From positions 7,086,074 to 7,150,073 of the forward strand of contig ML664157.1 of NCBI GenBank assembly GCA_007570785.1: a stretch of DNA of 64,000 nucleotides, given 5' to 3'. The first letter of the stretch is position 1; every line of letters begins with the position of its first letter. A model generated the notes under the pieces. That model had not been told where the DNA came from. It did no database searches and saw nothing but the letters and a program-made list of their open reading frames with translations. Of the stretch, positions 11,311-22,105 are shown piece after piece. The position numbers were made by a program, and so were the translations under genes. The stretch comes from Antilocapra americana (lineage: Eukaryota; Chordata; Mammalia; Artiodactyla; Antilocapridae).

Positions 11311-11501
11311 TCAAGGAAGTTAAGAATTCTCTTCATAAAGACTTAGTTGAAGGTCCGGGTTCACTACCTATTAAATATTATATCTCAGTTTCCTCAGCTG
11401 AAAATTAAAGAGACAGATGGGTCCAGGAAGCACTCAAAGGGATGCTGATATATGGGAATCAATGAGCTTTCATATCAACTAGAAAGGCATTATTAAATAT
11501 A

Positions 11502-11698
11502 AGGGCTTCTCTGTTGACTCAGCAGGTAAAGAATCTGCCTGCAATGTGGGAGACCTGGGTTCGATCCCTGGGTTGCGTAGATTCCCTGGAGAAGGGAATA
11601 GCTACCCACTCCGGTATTTTGGCCTGGAGATTTCCATAGACTGTATAGTGCATGGGGTCACAAAAAGTCGGACACAACTGAGCAACTTTCACTTTACT
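11502..11698 (+). mobile_element. Bov-tA SINE
   Basis: Head 'gggcttctctgttgactcag' with a well preserved B box 'gggttcgatccctggg', then the BovB-derived tail ending 'gagcaactttcactt'. Confidence 0.93.
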
Positions 11699-11775
11699 AC
11701 TAAGTACAAAGTTACTGGTATAGACTACTTCTGGAAACATTCACTACTTGGATCAGAATTTCATGGAACCAGTGA

Positions 11776-11863
11776 TTTTTTTTTGCTGATTAGTTCCTCT
11801 ACCAGGGATCAAACCTGCGTCCCCTGCATTAGAAGCACCACTAGACCACCAGGGAAGTCTCAA
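11776..11863 (-). mobile_element. tRNA-derived SINE head (CHR-2 or Bov-tA type)
   Basis: Only the head is present, antisense, from a poly-T run through 'agggatcaaacctgcgtccc' to 'ccaccagggaagtct'. The absence of a BovB tail and the poly-T suggest a short CHR-2-type copy. Confidence 0.8.
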
Positions 11864-12280
11864 GCCAGTGAAATTTTAACTGATACTTCTCCTATCTCCA
11901 AAAATATCACCTTGGAACCATATTTCATACCTATATCTGATCCATCAGAGAATCTGGCTGGCTTTTCTTTCAAAACAAATCTCAAGTCTGTCCACATTTT
12001 CCCACCTCCAATGTTAAGAACCTAATCCAAGCCTCCATCATTTAGTATGTTATAAGGTGCAGAAGCTCCCTAACTCCTCCATTTCCATCTCGTAATTTTT
12101 CTCACAATAGTCAGTGACTCTTAAAAATATAAATATTATATTATCACTCTCTTGTTCCCAATTCTCCAAGAGCTTCCCATACATTTAGAATAAAATTTAA
12201 AAAATAATTATCTAGGGCTAGAAAGCTCTCTATGTCTATTTTTAGATGTAAATATTATATCTAAAAACTTACATATAATA

Positions 12281-12359
12281 TTGGGTTGACCCAAAAGTTC
12301 ATTTGACTTGTTTGTAAGATGTTGCAGAAAAACCCAAACAAACTTTTGGGCCAACCCAA
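12281..12359. mobile_element. Mariner-derived MITE hairpin (ruminant mariner, miR-2284/2285-like)
   Basis: A 79-bp near-palindrome. The left end TTGGGTTGACCCAAAAGTT and the right end, reverse complemented, TTGGGTTGGCCCAAAAGTT differ by one base. A TA dinucleotide flanks each side (12279-12280 and 12360-12361), the mark of Tc1/mariner insertion. No transposase is present, so it was moved in trans. The transcript would fold into one long hairpin with a small loop near 12320. Copies of this ruminant mariner family are, to my knowledge, the source of the bovine miR-2284/2285 precursors. Whether this copy is expressed is unknown. Confidence 0.9.
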
Positions 12360-12361
12360 TA

Positions 12362-12445
12362 AAATTCCATGAACAGATGAGCCTAGCAGGCTATAGTCCT
12401 TGAGGTCACAAAGAGTTGGACATAGCAACAGAGCATGCACACAAT
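12362..12445 (+). mobile_element. Bov-tA/BOV-A SINE 3' fragment
   Basis: 'gagcctagcaggctatagtc' and 'cacaaagagttggacat' are the BovB-derived tail. The head is missing and the fragment starts right at the mariner. Confidence 0.8.
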
Positions 12446-12620
12446 ATTTAATAACGTGAAGCTGAATCTTCAGCTAAGTCTTGCGTCTGTCTCTGCAACC
12501 TCATTTCTCACTCCTCTTGCCTCATTCCCTGGCTCCATCTTCCTCCTCATTAGGGACAAGTTCCTGAAATCTTGAAGTCTTTGCACTGACTCTTTTCCCT
12601 GACTGGGATGTTGAGTTCTA

Positions 12621-15011
12621 CTTTACAGAAAATATAAAAACAGATACGAAAAGTAATCCCAGGTAAATTTTGAAAGGCAAAACAATATATAAATAAATAA
12701 ATAGTTTAGAAAGCAATATAAAATAATAGCTTTATCACTTTGGAAAAGGAAAAAGTTATGAGATAGGACACATACAAAGCACTAATTATAAAGGAGAAGA
12801 TTACAATTGGGAGTACATTTAAATAAAAAATAAACTTGTGTTCCTCCACAGAGACCAATGAGAGAGTAAAAACAATACATCTTGAAGCTGCATACTTCTG
12901 TGAGTTTTTCTCCTTAAATCTTTCATCTCACACATTTGCATACATAAAGGCTACAAACTTAGAAAGTGTGACTTACACAATCACCAAAGGGCAGGGTAGT
13001 GAAGGGAACCATGGTAGAGAAAGTACAAGACCTCAAATGCTGCCTAAAGTGAAACGGAAATTGCATTTTGGAAATTCCCAATGGGAGAGCTGAGAATGTA
13101 GTTGAAGAACCGGAAACTGGGCCCCATCTCTGCAATGCCTGGCAACTGTCCTAAAAGACATTCTGCCTTGCTTGTGTGTGATAAGTTATTTTGAAATAAC
13201 TCAATCTCTTTATTCTTAGGATTCTTTTCTGTAAAAGCTCATTACAAAAAGCTAAATCGTCTCTAGATAGTTTCTTTTTTTTTTAACTGAATTAAATAGA
13301 GAAAAATTACATTCTCATGAAATCCGATTAAAACACTATATGATAATCCCACAAAGCTGATTTTACATGCTAATTAATTAGTTCAGGTTTTATAATTTTC
13401 AGTACATATGAGAGAGAATAGCTAGAAGTTTCAGCACTAAATGAAAAATGAAAACCATCCCTGCCTCTCTAGTAAGCCTTGGCCGAGAACTCAATATTTC
13501 ACACCCATCAGGATGGTGCTCCCTTGTATTACCGATCTGAATAAAAACGTTAGACCATATACGGTTATCTTTCTCTCAAGTCAAGAATTTCAGTTTGTTA
13601 CTGCTAGAAATAAACTTATCCTCCTGTCTAATTATCTTGACTGAGCTTTAAAACAAAAGCCACTCATTATTATAAATATTTAGCCAGTGATTATTAAATA
13701 GATCAGCCCAGCGTGACTATTCCAGCTGGTGGTGGAGAACAGATTTCTTGCTGCTCATATTACTGTATAAACCATCCTTTAAAGAAGGCTGAGGTTTACT
13801 GAACTGATTATTTCTGCTTCTGGGATTCATTACATTCTCAAAACACACTTGCCAGCTGAAGTCGGCATGTCAGACAGAGCTCAAAGGAGGTCTGCAGCTA
13901 AAGTTTTCAGATGATTTTCATCACCTGAAGTTCCATTTTAAGCACTAGATAGGCGAAGCTGTCCACTTCTAGGATAAATTGAATTCATATGCCAGGAATA
14001 GGGCTCCCAATGCAGAAGCTGTAACTTTTCCTTGCTTCAATTCCTAATCACAATCTATATTTCTCTGTGTTTAAAAATAATATTCAAGTGTGCAATTATG
14101 CATGCTGCTCTCAAAATACCTTCATCTCTGCAATGTACTTTCTGATATGCATTCCCATATGCAAGTTTTTCCTAAAAGAAGTTACCAGAAACTTAATTAA
14201 TATTATTTTGTCCATTTACCTATAATATCCACCTTAGAGAAAATTTCAAATATAAAGGACTACTAAACAATGATATTTGGGGTACAATTCATTATTATTA
14301 TCACACTTCTCACATGAACGTCCAATTCAGAAATACACACAGTTTTATGGATTTCAAAAAACTGCTGTTTCCTTTATGCCTTAAAATTAGCCAGAGATAG
14401 TAATTAGTTCATTTGTTGACTTTTTACCCTTACTGTTGATGTTCAAACTGTCTTTCTTTCATTCCACTTTCCAAGAACTGTCCTCGTTATCCAAACTTAG
14501 GAAATGAAATTTAATGCAGACTATGCCTCTCAAGGGGTAACCACTTTTTCCTCTCATATGACACATGACCACCCCGAGAGATATGAGTCAAATCTTCCAA
14601 ACATCTAATAATATTGTAAACACATCTCCCGTTAATCGTTATTTTACTTTGCTCATTAAAAAATGGATGAAAAACAGATATAATTGCCACATAAAGTTAG
14701 CCTCTCACCACAGGGATAGGAGAAACTTTATTTCCATCCCCACAGCCACCATAAAAGCTTCTACTCATCTGGTTGTTGTCCTGATCTATGGAAAAACAAA
14801 ATGGGTAAGTGGCTGAGTACAATTCATCACTCTAGCACAGAAATAACTTACAGAAGATGCAAGTAAACACCAAGGTATTTACGATGCATCTCAGTGTTCA
14901 GAACACTAGGGCGTAGATACTCTTGACATCATTAATATATAGCACTCGGCCATATTCTGACATGATTGGTGTCACATGGAAACAAGACTAACCTGTGAAT
15001 AGTCATCTTGG
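12621..15011. other. Long unassigned interval
   Basis: About 2.4 kb without a repeat I can name. The part at 13700-14060 is less AT-rich and more complex than its surroundings. No coding frame longer than 85 codons and no splice-bounded exon was convincing. Confidence 0.5.
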
Positions 15012-15290
15012 CAGTTCAGTTCAGTCACTCAGTCGTGTCCGACTCTTTGAGACCCCATAAATTGCAGCATGCCAGGCCTCCCTGTCCATCACCAACTCCC
15101 GGAGTCTACCCAAATTCATGTCCATCGAGCCGGTGATGCCATCCAGCCATCTCATCCTCTGTTGTCCCCATCTCCTTGTGCCCCGAGTCCTTCTCAGCAT
15201 TAGGGTCTTTTCCAACGAGTCAACTCTTTGCATCAGGTGGCCAAAGTATGGGAGTTTCAGCTTCAACATCCGTCCTTCCAACGAATGAGG
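15012..15290 (-). mobile_element. BovB LINE 3' end, 5'-truncated
   Basis: On the minus strand this is the last about 270 bases of BovB, ending in the CTGAACTGAACTG tail at 15012. It includes the C-terminal coding part (residues ending [20 protein letters not shown]). It lies head to head with the next BovB. Confidence 0.92.
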
Positions 15291-15299
15291 AGTGAAATA

Positions 15300-16685
15300 A
15301 GCTGTGAAAGTGCTGCCCTCAATATGCCAGCAAATTTGGAAAACTCAGCAATGGCCACAGGACTGGAAAAAGTCAATTTTCATTCCAATCCCAAAGAAAG
15401 GCAATGCCAAAGAATGTGCAAACTATTGCACAATTGCACTCATCTCAAATGAATGCTCAAAATTTTCCAAGCCAGGCTTCAGCAATACCTGAATGGCAAA
15501 CGTCCAGATGTTCAAGCTGGTTTTAAAAGAGGTAGAGGAACCAGAGATCAAATTGCCAACATCCGATGGATCATCAAAAAAGCAGGACAGTTCCAGAAAA
15601 ACATCTATTTCTGTTTTATTGACTATGCCAAAGCCTTTGACTGTATGGATCACAATAAACTGTGGAAAATTCTGAAGGAGATGGGAATACCAGATCATCT
15701 GACCTGTCTCTTGAGAAACCTGTATTCAAGTCAGGAAGCAACAGTTAGAACTGGACATGGAACAACAGACTGGTTCCAAATAGGAAACAGAGTATGTCAA
15801 GGCTGTATATTGCCACCCTGCTTATTTAACTTATATGCAGAATACATTATGAGAAATGCTGGGCTGGAGGAAGCACAAGCTGGAATCAAGATTGCTGGGA
15901 GAAATATCAATAACCTCAGATATGCAGATGATACCACCCTTATGGCGGAAAGTGAAGAGGAACTAAAAAGCCTCTTGATGCAAGTGAAAGACAAGAGTGA
16001 AAGAGTTGGCTTAAGGCTCAACATTCAGAAAACTAAGATCATGGCATCTGGTCCCATCACTTCATGGCAAATAGATGGGGAAACAGTGGTAACAGTGTCA
16101 GACTCTATTTTGGGGGGCTCCAAAATCACTGCAGATGGTGATTGCAGCCATGAAATTAAAAGATGCTTACTCCTTGGAAGGAAAGTTATGACCAACCTAG
16201 ACAAAATATTTAAAAGCAGAGACATTATTTTGCCAACAAAGGTCTGTCTAGTCAAGGCTATGGTTTTTCCAGTAGCCATGTATAAAGACAGTTGAGCGCC
16301 AAAGAATTGATGCTTTTAAACTGTGGTGTTGAAGACTCTTGAGGATCCCTTGGACTGCAAGAAAGTCTAACCAGTCCATCCTAAAGGAGATCAGTCCTCG
16401 GTGTTCATTGGAAGGACTGATATTGAGGCTGAAACTCCAATACTTTGGCCACCTCATGTGAAGAGTTGACTCCTTGGAAAAGACCCTAATGCTCAGAAGG
16501 ATTGGGGGCAGGAGGAGAAGGGGAAGACAGAGGATGAGATGGCTGTATGGCATCACCGACTCGATAGACATCGGTTTGGTTGGATTCTGGGAGTTGGTGA
16601 TGGACAGGGAGGCCTGGTGTGCTGCAATTCATGGGGTTGCAAAGAGTTGCACATGACTGAGCAAGTGAACTGATGCTGATAGAAC
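15300..16685 (+). mobile_element. BovB LINE, 5'-truncated, with reverse transcriptase
   Basis: It starts within the coding region just before the reverse transcriptase and runs to the 3' end near 16685. BovB is an RTE-type non-LTR retrotransposon, acquired horizontally by ruminant ancestors, whose 3' end mobilises Bov-tA and BOV-A2 SINEs. No clean target-site duplication was seen. Confidence 0.93.
15304..16680 (+). pseudogene. BovB reverse transcriptase, frameshifted
   Basis: The frame at 15304-15492 (IFIPIPKKGNAKECANY) encodes the start of the domain. A small deletion near 15450 shifts to the frame of 15453-16295 (280 residues). That frame holds motif A FIDYAKAFD (about 15617), the QGC motif B (about 15798) and the YADD catalytic box at 15921-15932. 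A second frameshift near 16285, after FPVAMYK, is followed by the C-terminal part at 16474-16656. The catalytic residues are intact but the protein is broken in at least two places. Confidence 0.9.
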
Positions 16686-16689
16686 TGAA

Positions 16690-17231
16690 GGATTGATATT
16701 TCCATACTATCCTTGGAGAATTTCACTGAGGTGATGGAGTCATTTCTGGGATCCAGCAAGGCGGGACAATGTATCAAAGCCTGAGGTCTCTCCAGCTGTA
16801 GTGGCTGAGCACAAAACTCCAGATTCAAGGGATCGTGGTCTGTGTTAAGACACAGGACACATAAAAGTGACAAAGAACTGCTGAGCTATAGCTCTCCTGT
16901 TAGCATGTATGTGATTCCAGAGAAACGTGGTGACTAAAGGAACTCCTTTGCAAACCCCTTCTGTCTGGTACTTCAATGCCTGACTTTTCCAACTGTTCCT
17001 CCAGGCAGACCTTGAGCTCTTGCTGGGAGGAGTTGTAAAGTCCTTAGCACAGGACCAGTGAAAAGCACAAAGCATTTAGCAATTGTTTGAATGAGTTAAC
17101 AACTAGTGAATGAAATCTTAAATAAAATCAATCATAATATTAAAATAGATATAATAGTAATATTAAAATAAACATAGTAGTAATATTAATGGATCAAAGA
17201 AGAAGGCAATTGGTATTCAAGAATTAATGAA
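16690..17231. other. Unassigned, with a 23-bp tandem repeat
   Basis: A possible MIR/L2 tail lies at about 17042-17100. At 17135-17190 there are two copies of a 23-bp AT-rich unit starting taatattaaaata and a partial third. Otherwise nothing recognised. Confidence 0.45.
17135..17190. repeat. 23-bp AT-rich tandem repeat, about 2.4 copies
   Basis: Units at 17135-17157 and 17158-17180 differ at a few bases. A third stops after 10 bases. Confidence 0.8.
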
Positions 17232-17446
17232 TCCATGGTGGTAGTGGTTTAGTCATCAAGTCATGTCTGACTGTTACAACCCCATGGACTATAGCCCACC
17301 ATGTTCCCTTGTCCATGGGCATTCCCAGGCAAGAATACTGGAGTGGGTTGCCATTTACTTCTCCAGGGAATCTTTCTGATCCAGGGATTGAATCCAGGTC
17401 TCCTGCAATGCAAGCAGATTCTTTACCAACTGAGCTGCCAGGGTAG
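17232..17446 (-). mobile_element. Bov-tA SINE
   Basis: Antisense tail then head ending 'actgagctgccaggg'. The B box is readable as 'gggattgaatccaggtctcc'. Confidence 0.92.
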
Positions 17447-17769
17447 TAAATGCATAAACACATAAAAACAGAGAAATAGTCATCTTTCTACTTCTATATT
17501 TAATAATCTTTATAATAATTTATGCTTTTCTATATTTAATAATCATTTAAATAATATTTAAATAATTTTCTGTATATAATAGTTTACCAAACATGAAATA
17601 CATGATAAATTAATATAAAATACATTATTTAGACTCTCTGCAAAATGTTTTATCTGTTATATCCGTAGTTGGTGAGGATGTAGTGAAAGATATCCTTATG
17701 TATTATTAGCAGCATTTTAGAGTCTTTTGGAGGTACAAAATGATAAAAAGAATCAAGAACAATTTAAAC
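17447..17769. other. AT-rich unassigned DNA
   Basis: Contains repeated 'tatatttaataat' motifs at about 17494 and 17532. No gene. Confidence 0.5.
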
Positions 17770-17975
17770 CAGCACTTTGAAATTAGATGGATGTCGATTC
17801 ACATCTCAGCTCAACCACTGACCCACTGAGCAATTCTGAGCAAGTGTTTTACTCTTTGGGAGGGACCTATAAAACAAGAATGCCTCTCTTTAGTTTTCAG
17901 CCTCATCATGACACTCAGATGTGATAATACATCTATAAAGCACCAACCACCACAATAAGAGGTGTTCAATAAATG
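17770..17975 (+). mobile_element. MIR SINE
   Basis: 'gattcacatctcagctcaac', 'gagcaagtgttttac' and the 'ggtgttcaataaatgcc' tail are in MIR order. Confidence 0.7.
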
Positions 17976-18529
17976 CCAGTGCCTTTGCCTCCTTCTCCTC
18001 CTCTGTGCTCTCTCCAAGTACCATGTGCAAATAATGCTGCTAGTCACTTTGTTAAGAGTAGCATGAGTCTCACTATTGAAATGCTTTTTCTGAGCTGTTT
18101 TCCCCTCGCTCTTGGACATACATATTAATAGTTGCAAGGGAAGACAACTTGAAACCATGGAGGGTCACTTCTCAGTGCCCTGAAGCTGAGTGGTTTCCAA
18201 AGAAAAGTGGTCATAGTTATTCTACAGTCTGTAAACCATGCAGGAGGCAACAGAATAGCTCGAGTCATTTCTGCCACTTTGATGAATTCTGCCATGGCCA
18301 CAAGGTCCCATCCCTTGAAGAATTCAAGGTCTCAGCCCAGACAGCTATATCAGTTCATACTGAAAGGTGCATTGTGGATCTGTCTGTTTTTTTAAAGGGG
18401 AAGGATGGAGGGTTTACTCTTGCTCCATTTATTAGTCATCAACATGTGTCAATCCACCAAGTGAGGCTTGCTTTGCTGTAATTTTAACACACACATTAGA
18501 TAGCCCAATCCATTAGGCTATCTTGCTGT
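17976..18529. other. Unassigned unique DNA
   Basis: It includes an unmatched 110-codon plus-strand frame (18149-18481) and a small perfect hairpin with 8-bp arms at 18498-18505 and 18516-18523. No known family recognised. Confidence 0.45.
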
Positions 18530-18613
18530 AAAAAGAAGAAGGAAGAAGAGAGGAAGGGGAGGGAGGAGATGAGGAAGGGGAGGGGAGGAGGAGAAGAGGA
18601 AGAAAAAGAAGAA
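18530..18613 (+). repeat. Polypurine (GA-rich) tract
   Basis: 83 of 84 bases are A or G on the plus strand, the one break being a T at 18570. It contains the repeated block gaggaaggggagg. Confidence 0.95.
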
Positions 18614-18939
18614 TTAAATAAAACCGTAGATACTATTCATCAAGTTAATCACATATCTCAGTATCAAATCTAAGGACATGATAAAATTTGCAAGTAAAAC
18701 CTTCAAAACATATTCATTGCAACATTCTCTCTCTTAAAAAAAATGAAAAAGTAAACTATTTAAATGCCATCTATAGAAGCAGTTATGTATAGGGTTCAGA
18801 ATAGTAACATCCTAGGCAGGTTCTGAAGATGAGAAACATGAAATATGAATAACAATAGAGTACCTGTGTGCAATTATGCTAAGTAAGAAAAGCAGAGGTA
18901 ATGCTGTGACCACAATGAGATGGCAATGATGTGAATACT
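18614..18939. other. Unassigned DNA
   Basis: Nothing recognised between the purine tract and the BovB. Confidence 0.5.
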
Positions 18940-20078
18940 GTTGTTGTTGATGAGTTACTACTAAGTCGTATCTGACTCTCTGTGACCCCATGAACTGCAG
19001 CACGCCAGGCTTCTCTGTCCATCACTATCTCCCTGAGTTTGCTCAAGCTCATGTCCATTGAGTCAGTGATGCCATCCAAACATCTCATCCTCAGTTGCCC
19101 CCTTCTCCTCTTGCTCCCAATTGTTCCCAGCATCAGGGTCTTTTCCAGTGAGTCACCTATTCCCATCAGGTGGCCAAAGTACTGAAGCTTCAGCTACAGC
19201 ACCAGTCCTTCCAATGAATACTCAGGGTTGATTTCCTTTAGGATTGACTGGTATGATCTCTTTGCTGTATAAGGGACGCTCAAGAGTCTTCTCCAGCACC
19301 ACAGTTCGAAAGTGTCAATTCTTAGAGGCTCAGCCTTCTTTATGACCCAACTCTCACACCCATGCATTTCTACTGGAAAAACCATAGCGTTGATTATATG
19401 GACCTTTACCAGCAAAGTGATGTATCTCCTTTTTAAAACACTGTCTAGGTTTGACATAGCTATTCTTTTAATTTCATAGATTTTATTTCATGGCTGCAGT
19501 CACATCAGCGTTGATTTTAGAGCCCAAGAAAACGAAATCTGACACTGTTTCCACATTTTCCCATCTATTTGCCATGAAGTGATAGGACAAGCTGCCTCAA
19601 TCTTATGCTAAGCTTTAAGCCAGCTTTTCCCCTCTCCTCTTTCACCTTCATCAAGAGGCTCTTTATTTCCTCTTCACTTTCTACCATTAAAGTTGTATCA
19701 TTTGCATATCTCAAGTTGTTGATAGTTCTCCTGGCAATCCTAATTCCAACATGTGATTCATCTAGTCTGGCATTTCACATGATGTACTCTGGATGTAAGT
19801 TAAATAAGCAGGGTGATAATACACAGCCTTGACATCTCCTTTACCAATTTTGAATCAGTCCATTATTCCATGTCTGGTTCTAACTATTGCTCCTTGTCCT
19901 GCATACAGGTTTCTTAGGAGGAAGGTAAGGTGGTCTGGCATTCCCATCTCTTTCAGAATTTTCTGCAGTTTGTTGTGATCCACACAGCAAAGGCTTTAGT
20001 ATAGTCAATGAAGCAGAAGTATATTTTTTGAATTTCCTTGGTTTTTCTATGATACAGCATATGTTGGAATATAAAACT
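18940..20078 (-). mobile_element. BovB LINE, 5'-truncated, heavily mutated
   Basis: The 3' end is at 18940, with a GTT-rich tail, and truncation occurs inside the reverse transcriptase near 20078. Many substitutions and stops show an older copy than its neighbours. The catalytic box reads YAND instead of YADD (about 19695-19710), so one metal-binding aspartate is lost. Confidence 0.9.
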
Positions 20079-20334
20079 TGCTTATTGCGAAAGTCTAGAA
20101 GTTTTTGTGGAGAGATGAGAGCAGTTTTGTTTTGTTAGTTGTCATGGCTGTGAGAGAAATATCTCTTTCACTGGAGTTGTGTTAATGCTGCTGTAAAGTC
20201 AATTAAAACAGCATACATAACTTCAAGGGAAATAAAGAGAAACTTTCTGGTGCTTTCTTTGCCACATTTAGGAGAAGCATTGAAACAAAAATGATATGCA
20301 TGTTAGTTTCAGATGTAGCAGAACGGGCACGGGG
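20079..20334. other. Unassigned DNA
   Basis: Nothing recognised. Confidence 0.5.
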
Positions 20335-20485
20335 TAGAAGTCAAGAGCTTGAGTTAAATGCCAGGTGCACCATCTGTGATACTGGACACGCCTCCCTGCA
20401 CCTCAGTTCATCAATTTGAAACATAAGATTGTTTGACATGTGTTCCCTAAGGGATATCCATGAGTATTAAAGTGAGTACCTTTTC
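20335..20485 (+). mobile_element. MIR fragment
   Basis: 'gcttgagttaaatgccaggt' and 'cctcagttcatcaatttg' fit the MIR core. Strongly diverged. Confidence 0.5.
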
Positions 20486-20751
20486 TTTTGAATTACATTT
20501 GTGTTTAGGTTTCCAGAATCCTCTTTTGGCAGCATCACTATATTCTTTTTGTCAGAAAGCACAATGACTAGGAGATGATGCCTATTAAGCAGTTGATGGA
20601 TTATGATCCCTGAATCTTGAGGATGTCACTAAAGAAAAGCAATAACCCAACAGAAGGAGTGAATAATATCAAGAGCTTCAGAATAAATTGGAGATACTCG
20701 TCAATCCTGCAAATGGGTACATTTGTGTATTAGTTATAAAACCTAAGCCAG

Positions 20752-20972
20752 ATTGGACTTCCCTGGTGGCTCAGTGGTGAAGAATCCACCTGTCAATGCA
20801 GGAAATTTGGGTTTAGTCCCTGCATTGGGAAGATCCCCCAGAGTAGGAAATGGTAACCCACACCAATATTCTTGCCTAGGAAATCCCATGGACAGAGTAG
20901 CCTCGTGGGCTAGAGTCCATGGATTTGCAAAAGAGTAGGATATGACTTAGTTACTAAACAACAACAACAAAG
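20752..20972 (+). mobile_element. Bov-tA SINE
   Basis: Head 'ggacttccctggtggctcag', BovB-derived tail, and a CAA-repeat end at about 20958-20971. Confidence 0.93.
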
Positions 20973-22032
20973 CTAGGTTAGATTGAGTGTTTTCATTCTT
21001 TTATGAAGTAAAGACATTGCTACCAAAATTAGATTTATTCTGGAGCAATTGGATTAGTGCATCTCAGAACTGTTTATCATATACCAAGCAAATGCACCTT
21101 CATTACCAAGAATTTTAAGCTTTATTAGGACATATATTCAGTGTTTGAGTCAAATTGATGATTAGTTTCAACACAACAATGTTCTATAACTAAGCTAACA
21201 GCATCAGAGCTTAAAAATGTATCTTTTATTTTTAGTTATAAACATGTAACTTGTAGTTAAAATTCTCTTGCTTGAAATATATAACTGGTATGATTCAGTT
21301 TTTAATTGCCTGAATATACATATAAATATTGAAAATTCATATATATGTGTACATGTATGTGTATATGACACCCACATATCCATATATGTGCATGTTTCAT
21401 ATACACTCCAGATAAGATCATTTTTATAGGAACTAAAGAATTTAGGAATGAATATTCATAGAGCAGCTTTATTAAACTTCCATTTTCTCTTACATTCATC
21501 TTAAATGAAGTCAAAATTGATCACTATCTCTGATTAAATAAATTTATATGAAATATAACCAACCTTTAAAATATGTACTCTAATGAAATGTGAAAGACAA
21601 GAAATCTCCTCATCAATCTTAGGTACAAAATGGGTTGGAGAACAATTCTTCGATTAACATGATTACAGTTGTAAGTTAGAATTGATTAATCTCTCCTAAA
21701 ATTTCATCTCCTAAAATTTCATATTAACCTGAAGCCATTGAAAGATAACAATTCCTAAAAGAAACCTCAATAAGTCTATTCAATGTCCATTCTGAAGAAA
21801 TCTTGTCAAGTCATTTTTGACAACACTGTATTTATCTATGAGTTTGTACTTCTATATTGAGTTACCTGGAAAAATTGGTACTTTTTTTTAAAGGAAATGG
21901 TTTAAACATCTGTAACAGTTATCATTCTCAGAAATAATTGTTCTGATCTTGAGATGTACTTCTAATGATTACTTTAAATTCTTAATTATAGTATACTGTT
22001 ATTTTCTATAATTTTAGTTTTTGATCAGTTAT
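20973..22032. other. Unassigned AT-rich DNA
   Basis: It contains a TA/TG-rich patch at 21310-21410 and a perfect tandem duplication of the 15-mer tctcctaaaatttca at 21692-21721. No gene seen. Confidence 0.5.
21692..21721. repeat. Perfect 15-bp tandem duplication
   Basis: tctcctaaaatttca occurs twice with no gap or mismatch, so it is a recent replication-slippage duplication. Confidence 0.95.
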
Positions 22033-22105
22033 GATGCATTCCTTCTTTCAACACATATCTTTTAAACACCTACTATACATCAGCTCATACTTCAATAACT
22101 CATTT
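22033..22105 (-). mobile_element. L2 3' tail fragment
   Basis: 'ctttcaacacatatctttta' and 'cacctactatacatcag' match antisense L2. Confidence 0.5.

Larger units (their letters stand above)
12040..12620 (+). mobile_element. L2 LINE fragment carrying nested insertions
   Basis: 'cccaattctccaagagcttc' with 'tagaataaaatttaaa', and after the insertions 'tctttgcactgactcttttc', follow the order of the L2 3' region. The copy is interrupted by the mariner hairpin at 12281-12359 and a SINE fragment at 12362-12445. Confidence 0.6.
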
